The notes beneath the pieces are model-generated. The model was not told the origin of the DNA. It saw nothing but the letters and a program-made list of their open reading frames with translations, and did not search any database. The translations under genes were made by a program, and so were the position numbers. Of a stretch of 44,131 nt of DNA, positions 32,229 to 41,706 are shown piece by piece; the first letter of the stretch is position 1; each line of letters starts with the position of its first letter. This DNA is from Pseudomonadota bacterium (GTDB taxonomy: Bacteria; Desulfobacterota; Desulfobulbia; Desulfobulbales; JAGXFP01). Where the stretch lies: assembly GCA_018823285.1 (NCBI GenBank), contig JAHJIQ010000029.1, forward strand, positions 1-44,131, in the 5' to 3' direction.

Positions 32229-34346
32229 TCAACTCAGGGTGTGCAGGAAATTAAAGGTGTTCGCCTTCCGGCCTTTCTGTTTCCCGGAAGGTTTGTAAAG
32301 GTCGGGAACTGTTTTCGCAGTCAGCCTGATCCCGGAAAGATCGATGACCGTGAAATCAACCCCGCTCTTCTCCACCTCGGCAGAATTTTCAAGCAGCGAA
32401 AATGGCTGGACCGGCAGAATCTGGGTATATCCCCAACTGTTGCTGATGATGAAATCCTCACCCTTCGGACTCTTGATCCTGCGTCCCGGTTCCATTGACG
32501 GGCCGGTGAATCTGGATGTGAAAAGAGGCGGGGAAGCGTATACCGTCATTCCCACCCGGAAATCAGCCCGGTTGCTGCAGAAAGCACGAAGGTTGTCAAA
32601 ATCGGTCTCGATCGAGAAGATCCCGGTCCTGACTCCCATGCCGGACAGGGTCCGGGCTGCAGCTGAATTTAATGTGTTGAGGGTGAAGGCGGCCGACAGC
32701 CTGATCTTTTTATCATTGGCGAACAACGGCAGCTGACCGATATGACCGATCTGCCAGTCGGTATATCCATTGCCGGTCAACCGGGAAATCGCGTCGGCAT
32801 AAAAGGCGAGATCAGCTTCATCGATTACCGGCGGCAGAGCCCAGCAGAGTCTTTTGAACAGCGGACCGGTGTGCTTCATTTTGAAAAACTTCCGGTACGA
32901 ACCGCGACTTAAAAGAAGAACAACTTTTTCCGGTGGAAAGAGAAAATGCTGCCGCAGGATGTTCGGGTCATCGGACTTGAACCAGAGGGGCGAAGATCCG
33001 CCCTTGCCGCCGCTTTTTCCCCTGCGGTTTAAAGCAGCCGGGAGCTTCTCCCTGGTGCCGAGATCGTCCAGGATCTTCTCAATCCGGGCTGAAACATTGA
33101 TCGCTTTCACCTTGGTCCTGGCGCGGTCCAGCCTTACTCCGGCTGCAGCCCCTTTCTTTTTCCGGTCGGCGACATCAACCCGGTAGATACTGTCTCCTGC
33201 GCTGACCTGGCCGGGCAGGTCAATGGAGATCGTCTCTCCCGCAGCCGCCCGGTTGACTCCCCGGCCGTTGACGAAAACTTTCTGCAGGGAAAACGCCTGC
33301 CGTTCACCGCTGTTTTCCTGATGCAGACGGAGACGATCTCCGGATGAAACAGGGGCCACAAGCTTCACCGTTACCCGACCGCCCTTCACATTCCCGATCT
33401 TGCCCAGAAAGGTCCCGATGTTGCCGGAATGCTGATGTGAAATCAGATTGTCCGGGGTAGCGGTGTCGAAATACCCTCTGGTAGTCTTGCGCCCCATGGC
33501 AGCCGCCAGCAATTCCGCCGCCGTTTTCCGTGCCTTTTCGTCACCGGGAGGGTTGTCAAGCACGGTCCGGTATGCCTCAACCACATTGCCGACGTAGCTT
33601 GCGCTGCGCATCCGCCCCTCGATTTTCAGGGAGGTGATCCCGGCCCTGGCGAGATCCGGCAGCAGGTCAATGCCCTCAAGGTCGTTCATGGAGAAGAGAT
33701 ACCCCGACCGGCTGCCCCGACCCGACCCCTGCCAGGTATAGCGGCGGCGGCAGGGCTGGACACACCTGCCCCGCAGACTGCTCCGCCCCCCCTGAAAACT
33801 GCTGAACAGGCAGAGCCCGGAATAACTGAAACACATGGCGCCATGAATGAACACCTCCAGCTCAACCGAGGTGTTGCCGGCAATGGTCGCGATTTCGTTG
33901 ACCGACATCTCCCGCGGCAGGACGACCCGGTCAAAACCCATGGCCGCAAGCTGGCCGACCGCCACCGAGTTGTGGGCGGCCATCAGGGTGCTGGCATGGA
34001 CCCGCATCTTCGGAAAATATCTCTTCAGCAGATAATAAAGACCGAGGTCCTGGATGATCAGCCCGTCGGGCTGGAGCTTTTCCAGCATGGCCAGGCTTTC
34101 AACCGCCAGCCCGATCTCCCCTTCCTTGACCAGGCTGTTCATCGCCAGATAGAGCCGGACCTTCCGACTGCGGGCAAAATCGATCATCGCCGCAATCTCG
34201 TCCATCCTGAAATGGTGGGCCAGTTCCCGGGCGTTGAAAAAAGGAGCGCCGATATACACCGCATCGGCGCCGCGGGCCACCGCAGTTTCAAAAACTTCAA
34301 TACTTCCGGCCGGGGCCAGCAGCTCCATGGTGTCGGCTCTCTTCAT
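32229..34346 (-). CDS. Peptidase U32 family protein (RlhA/TrhP-like)
   Basis: A 705-residue protein. The N-terminal U32 domain begins MELLAPAGSIEVFETAVARGADAVYIG. It carries the family signature around IHGAMCFSYSGLCLFSSF...RGRCVQPCRRRYTW, whose cysteines could hold an Fe-S cluster. Homologues are now linked to prephenate-dependent hydroxylation of tRNA or 23S rRNA more than to proteolysis. The ~350-residue C-terminal extension is typical of the longer RlhA/DUF3656-type members. The start at 34346 is a choice; an internal ATG at 34328 gives the usual MELLAPAGS start. The region just upstream is a GAGTGAAGAGT-type repeat scrap. Confidence 0.88.
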   Translation of the reverse strand: MKRADTMELLAPAGSIEVFETAVARGADAVYIGAPFFNARELAHHFRMDEIAAMIDFARSRKVRLYLAMNSLVKEGEIGLAVESLAMLEKLQPDGLIIQDLGLYYLLKRYFPKMRVHASTLMAAHNSVAVGQLAAMGFDRVVLPREMSVNEIATIAGNTSVELEVFIHGAMCFSYSGLCLFSSFQGGRSSLRGRCVQPCRRRYTWQGSGRGSRSGYLFSMNDLEGIDLLPDLARAGITSLKIEGRMRSASYVGNVVEAYRTVLDNPPGDEKARKTAAELLAAAMGRKTTRGYFDTATPDNLISHQHSGNIGTFLGKIGNVKGGRVTVKLVAPVSSGDRLRLHQENSGERQAFSLQKVFVNGRGVNRAAAGETISIDLPGQVSAGDSIYRVDVADRKKKGAAAGVRLDRARTKVKAINVSARIEKILDDLGTREKLPAALNRRGKSGGKGGSSPLWFKSDDPNILRQHFLFPPEKVVLLLSRGSYRKFFKMKHTGPLFKRLCWALPPVIDEADLAFYADAISRLTGNGYTDWQIGHIGQLPLFANDKKIRLSAAFTLNTLNSAAARTLSGMGVRTGIFSIETDFDNLRAFCSNRADFRVGMTVYASPPLFTSRFTGPSMEPGRRIKSPKGEDFIISNSWGYTQILPVQPFSLLENSAEVEKSGVDFTVIDLSGIRLTAKTVPDLYKPSGKQKGRKANTFNFLHTLS

Positions 34347-34383
34347 ACCCAACTCTTCATCCTTAACTTTATACTCTTCACTC

Positions 34384-34740
34384 TTATTTATTACAGCTTC
34401 CCTCGGGTATTTTCGGGAACCCGGCCAGACTGAAACTCTGGCCGCAGCCACAGGTTTTTTTGGTATTGGAGTTGGTGAATTGCAGACCGCCATTGATCAG
34501 GGCATCGGAATAATCAACGGTCAATCCGTCAAGATATTTGCTGCTCTCCCGATCGGACACAACCCTGATCCTGCCGAGCTCAAAAACCACACTGTCGCCT
34601 TTCCGCATATCACTGGCGATCTCTGCGCTGTAGGTCAGACCGGCGCAGCCGCCTTCGGTCACCACCACCCGCAGGAACTGGTCCGGCCCCAGTTTGTTCT
34701 CAAGCATCACTTCCGCATTTTTTTTAATCGTTATCTTCAT
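34384..34740 (-). CDS. IscA/ErpA-type Fe-S cluster carrier
   Basis: A 118-residue HesB/IscA-fold protein. The three conserved cysteine ligands are visible in TEGGCAGLTY and TCGCGQSF, spaced as in A-type carriers. It delivers Fe-S clusters to apo-proteins, apt in a genome rich in ferredoxin subunits. The start at 34740 is 4 nt after GAGGTG; an ATG one codon earlier is too close. It reads into the U32 gene, whose product probably needs a cluster. Confidence 0.92.
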   Translation of the reverse strand: MKITIKKNAEVMLENKLGPDQFLRVVVTEGGCAGLTYSAEIASDMRKGDSVVFELGRIRVVSDRESSKYLDGLTVDYSDALINGGLQFTNSNTKKTCGCGQSFSLAGFPKIPEGSCNK

Positions 34741-34803
34741 CATTCACCTCGCTGTTTGTATTTGTTCCGATATATACACTTATTGACAAGGAAATGATAC
34801 ATG

Positions 34804-36135
34804 TCAAGTCGCTTCATCAGAGACCGCCCTGACAAAATTCCGGCAGGAAACGTCCTGCCAGTCCACATACCCCATATCAAGATTCACATACCAGGCATCA
34901 CGCCTGCCATGCAGATCAGAGCTCCAGAGCCAGCCCTGTCGCGGACTCACCTCTCGCCCTGCCTCAGGCGTCATGCTGTGCAGCAACGAAAGAAGCTCCG
35001 AAACAGTCGGCAGCCGCCAATTTTCTCTCCCGCCGATTTTTTCCCGATTCAGACCGGCAAGATATTCACCGGCCTCTTCCAGAGTCATTGACCGGTCACT
35101 GCCCTGAAACTGCCAGACCAGACCGGTGGCCCGGTCAAGGACCATTTCCCTGTCGAAAGACACCAGATCATTGACCACCGGATTCTCCGGGAGGAAGAGT
35201 TCATCCAGATCGAAAGCGGCAAGCGCCTTTCTGCCGCAGACATTCAACGGTACTTTTCGGAGGATGACGATTTTCTCCGACTCTTCTCCGCCACTACTCC
35301 TGGGAGAGACCGAAAGTCGATCGACGTCCCGCAGCTTGAGCCGGCCAAGGCTCTCATTCATTTCCTCCGCCGACTGAAAACGGCTGTCGGGCTGCAGGCT
35401 TAAAGCCCGGGCGAAAAATTCATCCCAGAACGGGTCGAACGCCGGATTCACCTGGCTTAAGGAAAACCCCCGCATGGAGGGCAGCTCCCCGGTTACCATC
35501 CGATACAGCAGGACCCCGGCAGAGTAGAGATCCGCCCGGGCGTCCACCTTGCCGGGATCACGGTTCTGTTCAGGGGCGGCATAAAAAGGGGAGCCGATTT
35601 TCACCCCCTCGACACCCGAGAAGGAAATATCATCCACCAGGGCCGAGCCGAAATCACAGATCCGTAAGAGATCGTTATCGGTAATCATAATGTTGAAGGG
35701 TTTGATGTCCCGATGGACCACCCGGTTGCGATGCAGGTGGGAAAGGGCGTGCAGAAGTTGGCGGCCGTAATCGAGGACCTTTGCCGGCCGGATCAGGCGG
35801 GACCGGCTTTCCATCCGAAAACCTTCGCCGATCATCCGGCCGAGGTTGTTGCAGAAAAACTCCATGACAAAATAGGGGGTGCCGTCGTCATCTTTTCCCG
35901 CGCCGAGAATATTGACCACCGCAGGATGGTCGAGGAACGACATGGTCTCGGCTTCGGAAATGAAGAGTTCACGGAGCCTGTCAAAACCGACAATGTCAAC
36001 CAGCGCTTCAAAGGGCCTGAGGGTCTTGACGGCGACAACCTCCCCGGTATCGGGATCAAGGGCCTTGAACACTTCACCCATCCCGCCCCGACCGATCTTG
36101 CGCAGAACCTGATACCGACCGATCTCCTCTCTCAT
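34804..36135 (-). CDS. Ser/Thr protein kinase fused to a DUF1566 (Lcl) domain
   Basis: A 443-residue protein. The Hanks-type kinase domain (about 7-290) has the glycine loop GRGGMGEV, Lys37 (VAVK), catalytic HRDIKPFN (Asp143), DFG (161-163) and APEQ. All are intact. After a linker, residues about 335-440 form a DUF1566/Lcl-like domain (ATGLVWQ...NWRLPTVSELLSLL...WLWSSD...AWYVNLDMGYVDW...RAV). No membrane segment is predicted. The start at 36135 (MREEIGRYQV) is chosen; the longer frame to 36189 overlaps the upstream gene. It lies 7 bp after a metallophosphatase gene, a plausible opposing pair. Confidence 0.88.
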   Translation of the reverse strand: MREEIGRYQVLRKIGRGGMGEVFKALDPDTGEVVAVKTLRPFEALVDIVGFDRLRELFISEAETMSFLDHPAVVNILGAGKDDDGTPYFVMEFFCNNLGRMIGEGFRMESRSRLIRPAKVLDYGRQLLHALSHLHRNRVVHRDIKPFNIMITDNDLLRICDFGSALVDDISFSGVEGVKIGSPFYAAPEQNRDPGKVDARADLYSAGVLLYRMVTGELPSMRGFSLSQVNPAFDPFWDEFFARALSLQPDSRFQSAEEMNESLGRLKLRDVDRLSVSPRSSGGEESEKIVILRKVPLNVCGRKALAAFDLDELFLPENPVVNDLVSFDREMVLDRATGLVWQFQGSDRSMTLEEAGEYLAGLNREKIGGRENWRLPTVSELLSLLHSMTPEAGREVSPRQGWLWSSDLHGRRDAWYVNLDMGYVDWQDVSCRNFVRAVSDEAT

Positions 36136-36142
36136 GATTTTC

Positions 36143-36874
36143 TCACCAGAGAAGCCGCTGGCCGTTGAATTCCGGGAACCCTCTTTCATTGATCAGATCA
36201 ACGGTTGCCTGCACATCGTAGGGAACCGCCCGGTTTTCAAAACAGTTCAGTCCGGTGTCCCAGAGCAGGTATTTGGCCTGATTGCTCAAGCCGTCCCGGG
36301 GCTGGCCGACACTTCCGGGATTGATGAGATACCTGCAGGGTTTGGAAATTTCAGAGATTCCCGGTTTCACCTTCACGGCCGAAAAAGTGTTTTCCCGGGC
36401 AATAAAGCAGGTCATATCGTGGGTATGGCCGTAAAAACAGACCCGTGCGGAGAAGGTGGAAAACAATCGCTCCAGACGGGTAACCGACGGACTCCAGAGA
36501 TAGGTGGTGCAGGAGGTGGGCGGACAGCCGTGGACGAAAAGGGCGTCGTGTTGTTCCAAATTCAGGGGCAGGGAGACACAGAACTCCATCGTCTCCTCCC
36601 CCATCAGCCGGCGGGTAATCTCCAGCGACTGCCGGGTCGCCGGGTTCAGACGCTGGAGATAGCTGTCGGTTTTCAAGGCGAGTTCATGGTTGCCCATCAC
36701 CGACCGAATACCGCGATCGACCAAAGTCCTGACAACCTCTTCAGGCTCCGGTCCGTAACCGATATTGTCGCCCAGGGAAACGATATGATCCGCTCCCGCC
36801 AGATCAATATCGGCCAGTACCGCCTGCAGGGCCCTGAAATTACCGTGGATATCCGAGATTACGGCTAAACGCAT
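36143..36874 (-). CDS. Calcineurin-like metallophosphoesterase
   Basis: A 243-residue phosphoesterase with the full set of metal-binding motifs: SDIHGN, GDNIGYGP, GNHE, VHG and GHTH. It belongs to the YfcE/MJ0936-like group of small dimetal phosphatases or phosphodiesterases. Substrate is not readable from sequence. Its stop is 7 bp from the start of the Ser/Thr kinase gene, so the two are surely cotranscribed and it may reverse the kinase's action. Confidence 0.9.
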   Translation of the reverse strand: MRLAVISDIHGNFRALQAVLADIDLAGADHIVSLGDNIGYGPEPEEVVRTLVDRGIRSVMGNHELALKTDSYLQRLNPATRQSLEITRRLMGEETMEFCVSLPLNLEQHDALFVHGCPPTSCTTYLWSPSVTRLERLFSTFSARVCFYGHTHDMTCFIARENTFSAVKVKPGISEISKPCRYLINPGSVGQPRDGLSNQAKYLLWDTGLNCFENRAVPYDVQATVDLINERGFPEFNGQRLLW

Positions 36875-36915
36875 CCCGTTCGGCTAAAATCCGGATTTTC
36901 GTAGAAAACCGCCCA

Positions 36916-37503
36916 TCAGGAGCGACGGAATTCAGTTTTCTTGCATTTCGGGCAGGGCGGCATCCGCCCGGGTTTTTTCAGGTTAAGCGCCCCGCCGCAG
37001 GAGGTGCAGACAAACTCGCCGCCATGGGTCATCTCGCCCGTTTTATAGACGAGGGAGGAATCGAGTTTTTCGCTTAAATCCTTGCTCCACTCACTGAGCC
37101 CCCTGGTGATGTTCAAGAGAAAGGAGCCGCCTTTATCCAGGGAAACATCCTTGATATATTCAGCCTCCTTGGCAATGTCCCGCCACAGCGCACCACCCTT
37201 GTTATGTAACTGGTCATAATGTTTCCGGGCATCGCCGGTGACCCCGTCCACCTTTGGTTTGATCTGGCCGAGGGAAGAGGCGATATCCTTTTTCAGGGTT
37301 TCGCCGGCCCTGGTGATGATCTCTTTTGAGTGTTCACCCATCTCCTTCAGATCGGCCATTGCCTTGTCCATCGCCTGGCTGATGGTTTCCCGGTTTATCT
37401 TCTCATGGATCTCACCAAAAATCTTGCTGACCCGCTGCCGCAGTTTTTCGTAAGCGGCCAGTTCCTCTTCCATCTTTCCGTTCTCTTTATTTTCATTTTC
37501 CAT
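36916..37503 (-). CDS. Coiled-coil zinc-ribbon protein (DUF1451-like)
   Basis: A 195-residue soluble protein. Residues 1-155 are charged and helical, probably coiled coil (MEEELAAYEKLRQRVSKIFGEIHEKI). The C-terminus has a zinc ribbon: FVCTSCGGALNLKKPGRMPPCPKCKKTEFRR, two CxxC knuckles. This layout matches DUF1451 'zinc ribbon-containing' proteins of unknown role. AGGAGG precedes the ATG. It probably heads the metallophosphatase-kinase transcript (42-bp gap). Confidence 0.82.
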   Translation of the reverse strand: MENENKENGKMEEELAAYEKLRQRVSKIFGEIHEKINRETISQAMDKAMADLKEMGEHSKEIITRAGETLKKDIASSLGQIKPKVDGVTGDARKHYDQLHNKGGALWRDIAKEAEYIKDVSLDKGGSFLLNITRGLSEWSKDLSEKLDSSLVYKTGEMTHGGEFVCTSCGGALNLKKPGRMPPCPKCKKTEFRRS

Positions 37504-37764
37504 AGTCGATTCCTCCTGGTCATTTTATTCGGAAGGGTTTCGTCCCGGCAAATCCACTTGTATGTATATCATATCAGTTCAGACAAATTTTTCATAACCA
37601 GTATTTTTCCGTATCATAAATGTATGCATTTTTTATTCATTGCACCAACCGCACACATTCTCCCATATTTCTTGAATTCATCTCTTCGGTTGTGAGATAA
37701 CGATTTACGTCTCCGGTCCGCCGGATAACGCCGTATTTAAAACCTTTTGCCGGGAGAAGAACAT

Positions 37765-39348
37765 ATGGCCGCAAAAACCTCGCCTGTCACCACACCAGCA
37801 AATCAACTGGCCAGATACAAGGTTCTGGCCGGAGCGATCATCGTCCAGCTCATTCTGGGCACGGTTTATGGGTACAGTATTTTCTGGGAACCGCTTACAA
37901 CCAATATATTTCCCCCGGTGATCACCGAACAGCAGCTGCAGTTGAAAATCGCGGCTGATGGGGCCTCGGCCAATGATTATGTGGTCGTCAAGGACCAGGC
38001 TGAAGTCAAAACGGAACGGGCCAAGCAGCAGGGAATCCTCAAATATGCCTTTTCCATCTGTATCTTGAGTTTTGCCTCGGTCATGGTCATCGCCGGCCGG
38101 GTCCAGGATATCAAGGGGCCCAGGTTCCCTGCGATCATCGGCGGCCTGATGATGGGGGGCGGATTTATCTATGCCGGGCTCATGACCAACGCCATTGTCT
38201 TCTACCTGGCCCATGCCCTTTTCGCCGGGGTAATCACGGTCCTTCTCCTGATGATGTTTCACGCCTTTTTCAGCCACCTGGAAAAAGACAGTGTTATTTT
38301 AAAAAATGTTCCGGCCGGGATCCGGGCCGCCTGCATCATTACCGGCGTCCTGCTCGGCAATCAGTATGTGGGCAAGGTGGCCGAAATGGACCGGCTGCTC
38401 CTGCTCTGGGGAACAATCGGCTTCATGGCCGGCGCCGGGATCGGCTTTGCCTACGTCTGCCCGATTGCCGCCCTGGTCAAATGGTTCCCGGACCAGAAAG
38501 GACTGGTCAGCGGGATCGCGGTGGCCGGTTTCGGCCTTGGCGCCTACCTCTTCAGCCGGAACTGGGGGGCGCTCGGCTACATCAGTCACCAGGGGATTTT
38601 TCCCTTTTTCATTGTGCACGGGCTGGTCTGCATTGTTGCCGTAACCGGCGGCGCCATGCTCTTGAGCAACCCCCCGGAAACAACCCCTTCCGCCGGCAAA
38701 AAAACGGTTCTGCCGGATTCCACCTGGCAGGAAACCTTGCGGCACCCCTCATTTTATCTTCTCTGGCTGATGTTTTTCAGCGGCGCCATGGCAGGATTGA
38801 TGGTCATCGGGATCATCAAGGTCTTTGCCGGGGAACAGCTCTTAATTGCCGCCCGTGAAGCCGGTCGGGTTCTCACCGATTACGAAACAAAGGAAATCAT
38901 GCTGAAGGGAGCGGCGGCCGTCGGGCTCCTGGCGATTTTCAACGCCATCGGCAGGGTTGCCTGGGGCTTTATCTCAGACCGGATCGGGCGCACCCCGACC
39001 TTTGTCACCATGTTTCTTTTGCAGGCGGTGGTGATGTTTCTGCTGGCCGGGATGAAGAGCGAGATGTCGCTCAGTATTGCGGCCGCCCTCGTTGGTTTCA
39101 ACTTCGGCGGCAATTTCGCCCTCTTCCCGTCCGCCACCGCCGACCTCTTCGGCGCCAAAAACCTCGGCGCCAATTACGGCTGGGTCTTCACCTCATACGG
39201 AATTGCCGGGGTCGCCGGAATCGCCGCCGGCAATTACGCCAAAGTCGTCACCGGCAGCTACGGGGCGGCCTTCTCGGTGGCGGCAATTCTCTGCATCCTC
39301 TCGGCCATTTCAGCGGTGGTTCTGAAGCACGTTAAAGAAAAGTCCTAG
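37765..39348 (+). CDS. MFS transporter, oxalate/formate antiporter (OFA) family
   Basis: A 527-residue major facilitator with 12 predicted helices plus a short hydrophilic insertion after helix 1 (about 53-90, ITEQQLQLKIAADGASANDY), as in bacterial OFA carriers. Helix patterns YGYSIFWEPL, GRVQDIKGPRFPAIIGG and AWGFISDRIGRTPTF are characteristic. Members move oxalate, formate, lactate or other monocarboxylates. The start at 37765 follows GGGAGAAG; a TTG at 37747 has no such site. The 261-bp region upstream shows no gene. Confidence 0.88.
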   Translation: MAAKTSPVTTPANQLARYKVLAGAIIVQLILGTVYGYSIFWEPLTTNIFPPVITEQQLQLKIAADGASANDYVVVKDQAEVKTERAKQQGILKYAFSICILSFASVMVIAGRVQDIKGPRFPAIIGGLMMGGGFIYAGLMTNAIVFYLAHALFAGVITVLLLMMFHAFFSHLEKDSVILKNVPAGIRAACIITGVLLGNQYVGKVAEMDRLLLLWGTIGFMAGAGIGFAYVCPIAALVKWFPDQKGLVSGIAVAGFGLGAYLFSRNWGALGYISHQGIFPFFIVHGLVCIVAVTGGAMLLSNPPETTPSAGKKTVLPDSTWQETLRHPSFYLLWLMFFSGAMAGLMVIGIIKVFAGEQLLIAAREAGRVLTDYETKEIMLKGAAAVGLLAIFNAIGRVAWGFISDRIGRTPTFVTMFLLQAVVMFLLAGMKSEMSLSIAAALVGFNFGGNFALFPSATADLFGAKNLGANYGWVFTSYGIAGVAGIAAGNYAKVVTGSYGAAFSVAAILCILSAISAVVLKHVKEKS

Positions 39349-39355
39349 CCTTTAA

Positions 39356-40174
39356 TCAGCGGACCACGTTCACCAGGGTCGGGCCGCGCTGCACCGTCCG
39401 GTGGTATTCCACTGCGGGCTCGCCGAAGGCCATGGCATACCCGATGAGATGATCATCGGGGATCCCGAGTCTCTTAATCAGTTCAGGGCAGACGGCGAGC
39501 GCCATCATCGCCATCCCGTCCCAGACCGTGCCGACCCCTCTGGCGTGGGCCATCAGCTGGAAAGTGGCCAGGGCGATGTGGGTGTCCTGCACCGGGCAGG
39601 GCGAGCTCTTCGGGGCGCTGGTCAACAGCAGGTGCGGCGCACCCCGGAAGAGGATATCGTTGCCCTCTTCCACCCAGCCCTTGATCGCCGCGCCGAGATA
39701 CTGACCGACAAAACCATCCGGCAACCCCCCTGCCTTCTGTTTATCAATGAGCGCAGCCATTACCTCCCGCCGCAAGCTGTCCATAACCGCACCCTCTCTG
39801 ACCACCGTGAAAAGTACCGCCTGATTGTTGACCCCGGTTGGCGCATGCCAGGCAATTTCCAGCAGCTCGTCGATCAGGGCCGGGGGCAGATCGTTTTTGG
39901 TATAGCGGCGGACCGACCGCCTGCCCTTGATCAGCACTTCCAGCTTGCGGGGATCCGGCAGATTGTCTTTCAGGGCAAGGCTCGCATCGGGATCCCTGCC
40001 GAGAATCGAAACCGCGCCCGTCGGACAGACGGCCAGACAATGCTGGCACCGGTAGCATCCTTCTTCGTTGATCATCTGCGGAAATTCTTCCATCGCCAGA
40101 ACTCCGGCCGGACAATCCGTCACGCACTCGCCGCACTGGATGCAGCGTTCTTCGTCAATTTTAAACTGCGTCAT
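39356..40174 (-). CDS. Ferredoxin-nitroreductase fusion protein
   Basis: A 272-residue flavoprotein. The N-terminal ~60 residues carry two [4Fe-4S] motifs (CIQCGECVTDC and CYRCQHCLAVC). The rest is an FMN-dependent nitroreductase fold (RRSVRRYTKNDLP, HAPTGVNNQAV, GVGTVWDGMAMM). Ferredoxin-fused members take low-potential electrons directly and act on unknown substrates in anaerobes. It converges on the MFS gene with a 7-bp gap and no clear terminator. Confidence 0.93.
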   Translation of the reverse strand: MTQFKIDEERCIQCGECVTDCPAGVLAMEEFPQMINEEGCYRCQHCLAVCPTGAVSILGRDPDASLALKDNLPDPRKLEVLIKGRRSVRRYTKNDLPPALIDELLEIAWHAPTGVNNQAVLFTVVREGAVMDSLRREVMAALIDKQKAGGLPDGFVGQYLGAAIKGWVEEGNDILFRGAPHLLLTSAPKSSPCPVQDTHIALATFQLMAHARGVGTVWDGMAMMALAVCPELIKRLGIPDDHLIGYAMAFGEPAVEYHRTVQRGPTLVNVVR

Positions 40175-40250
40175 GGTTTATCTCCTTTTCTCTGGGGGCA
40201 AGTTTTCATTAAACTTCAAACCCTATTCGACAAAAAAAATTCCCATTCAC

Positions 40251-41552
40251 TCATGGCCTGATCAGTATCTTCCCCTTGCGATTGATCACCTTGGCCTGCA
40301 GATAGCGTACCTTGTTTCGATGCTGCCGGAGATAAGACCAGGCCATCTGGGCCCTGGCCCCGGTGGCGCAGTGCAGAAAGATCTCCTTGTCGTCCGGGAC
40401 TTCTGCAAGCCGGGCCGGCAGTTCGGTCAACGGGATCTTGACCGCCCTGTCAAAACTGCCTTTCGCCGTCTCCTCAGGGGTCCGCACGTCAATGATCAGC
40501 GCCTCATCGTTTCCGCCGGCCGCAGCTTTCTGAAAATCCTCAATGGAGACCTCATCGATATCCGGCTGACGCAGCCATCTTATTCCGGAGGAAAGCTTTC
40601 CGGTTTCCACAGGATTGCCACGGGCTACCCAGCCGGCAAACCCGCCTTCAACGAGTGAAACCTGTCGAAAGCCCCAGCGCCTGATGCTTGCCGCCGCATT
40701 CTCCGGATCAGCGCCGTTCCCGTAAACAATCACCGGGGCGGATTTATAGGTCGGAAAATCATATTCAGCCCCGGAAATTTCACCGGCCGGGATATTGACC
40801 GCTCCGGGAATATGACCCGCTTCCGCTTCCTCGCCGCTCCGAAGATCGACCAGAACGACATTCCCGTGCCTGATATACTCATCTCCTGAATAAAGATTCC
40901 CGCCACTCTCCTGCCATTCGGAAAGTTCAACCAGAATAACCCTGACGTTTTTGTATCCTGCCTCCACCGCCAGGGCCGCCGAATTCGGCCCAAGCTGGCA
41001 GGTCCCGCCCAGACAGTAGAAAATCAGGAGTTGCTCCCTGTCGGCCGGCAGAGCGGCAAGCTTCACCTCTTTCGACTCGGTCCAGGGGATGGACACGGCG
41101 GTTGGCAGATGGGTTTCGGAATAGAAATCAAAGGGACGGCAGTCGACCAGCAGATATTTTCCCCGCCTGCTCTCATCGTTCAACAAGGCAATCATCTCGG
41201 CCGTGTCGATCTCGGTTACCCCCTCCGGGATCTTCACCTGCTCGGGAATAACCTCCAGGGCAAGCTTTATTCCATCCCCAGCACGATAGCGCAGAAGAAT
41301 ATTATCCCCTTCTTCAACATCATCAAGCCCTTCGGTTTTCTCATCATAAGAAATCAGCAGGGTCTCATCCTGCTTCCGGATCGAGATCAGTTTCGCCTTG
41401 AACGATTTCCCCAGAAAAACCCCCTGGAGCGCGGCAACCCCATTTCCTGTTTCGGAAGCAGACGCATACGAATTCGGCAGAGCTGAAGAACAAAGGAAAA
41501 GGACAAGTTGCAGAACTACCGGAATAGCCGATAAATATTGGCCAATTTTCAC
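40251..41552 (-). CDS. Exported triple-rhodanese-domain protein
   Basis: A 433-residue protein. The start at GTG 41552 was chosen because GAGGTG is 6 nt upstream and the product then begins MKIGQYLSAIPVVLQLVLFL, a clear signal peptide. Three rhodanese domains follow. Domain 1 (about 113-220) has a candidate active Cys180 in FYCLGGTC. Domain 2 (about 222-315) has YGNGAD at the active loop and so lacks the cysteine. Domain 3 (about 335-433) has Cys395 in HCATGAR. It likely handles sulfane sulfur or thiosulfate in the periplasm, with the middle domain structural. Confidence 0.87.
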   Translation of the reverse strand: MKIGQYLSAIPVVLQLVLFLCSSALPNSYASASETGNGVAALQGVFLGKSFKAKLISIRKQDETLLISYDEKTEGLDDVEEGDNILLRYRAGDGIKLALEVIPEQVKIPEGVTEIDTAEMIALLNDESRRGKYLLVDCRPFDFYSETHLPTAVSIPWTESKEVKLAALPADREQLLIFYCLGGTCQLGPNSAALAVEAGYKNVRVILVELSEWQESGGNLYSGDEYIRHGNVVLVDLRSGEEAEAGHIPGAVNIPAGEISGAEYDFPTYKSAPVIVYGNGADPENAAASIRRWGFRQVSLVEGGFAGWVARGNPVETGKLSSGIRWLRQPDIDEVSIEDFQKAAAGGNDEALIIDVRTPEETAKGSFDRAVKIPLTELPARLAEVPDDKEIFLHCATGARAQMAWSYLRQHRNKVRYLQAKVINRKGKILIRP

Positions 41553-41628
41553 CACGATCACCTCTTTGGCAATATTGTCATTTATAATTTTTTGCCGGCC
41601 GGGTGCACCGACCCGACAAATTAAAAGA

Positions 41629-41658
41629 TTGCTTTCATCTTCAGACCTGTTATATACA
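41629..41658 (+). promoter_or_regulatory. Promoter of cold-shock gene copy 2
   Basis: TTGCTT (41629-41634) is followed by overlapping -10 candidates TATATA (41651-41656, 16 bp) and TATACA (41653-41658, 18 bp). The predicted start is near 41665, leaving a ~180-nt leader before the ATG at 41846. Confidence 0.5.
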
Positions 41659-41706
41659 CTAATATCAGTGCAGTGTCTGTTTGTAGTTCGTAAATACGAA
41701 AACGTT

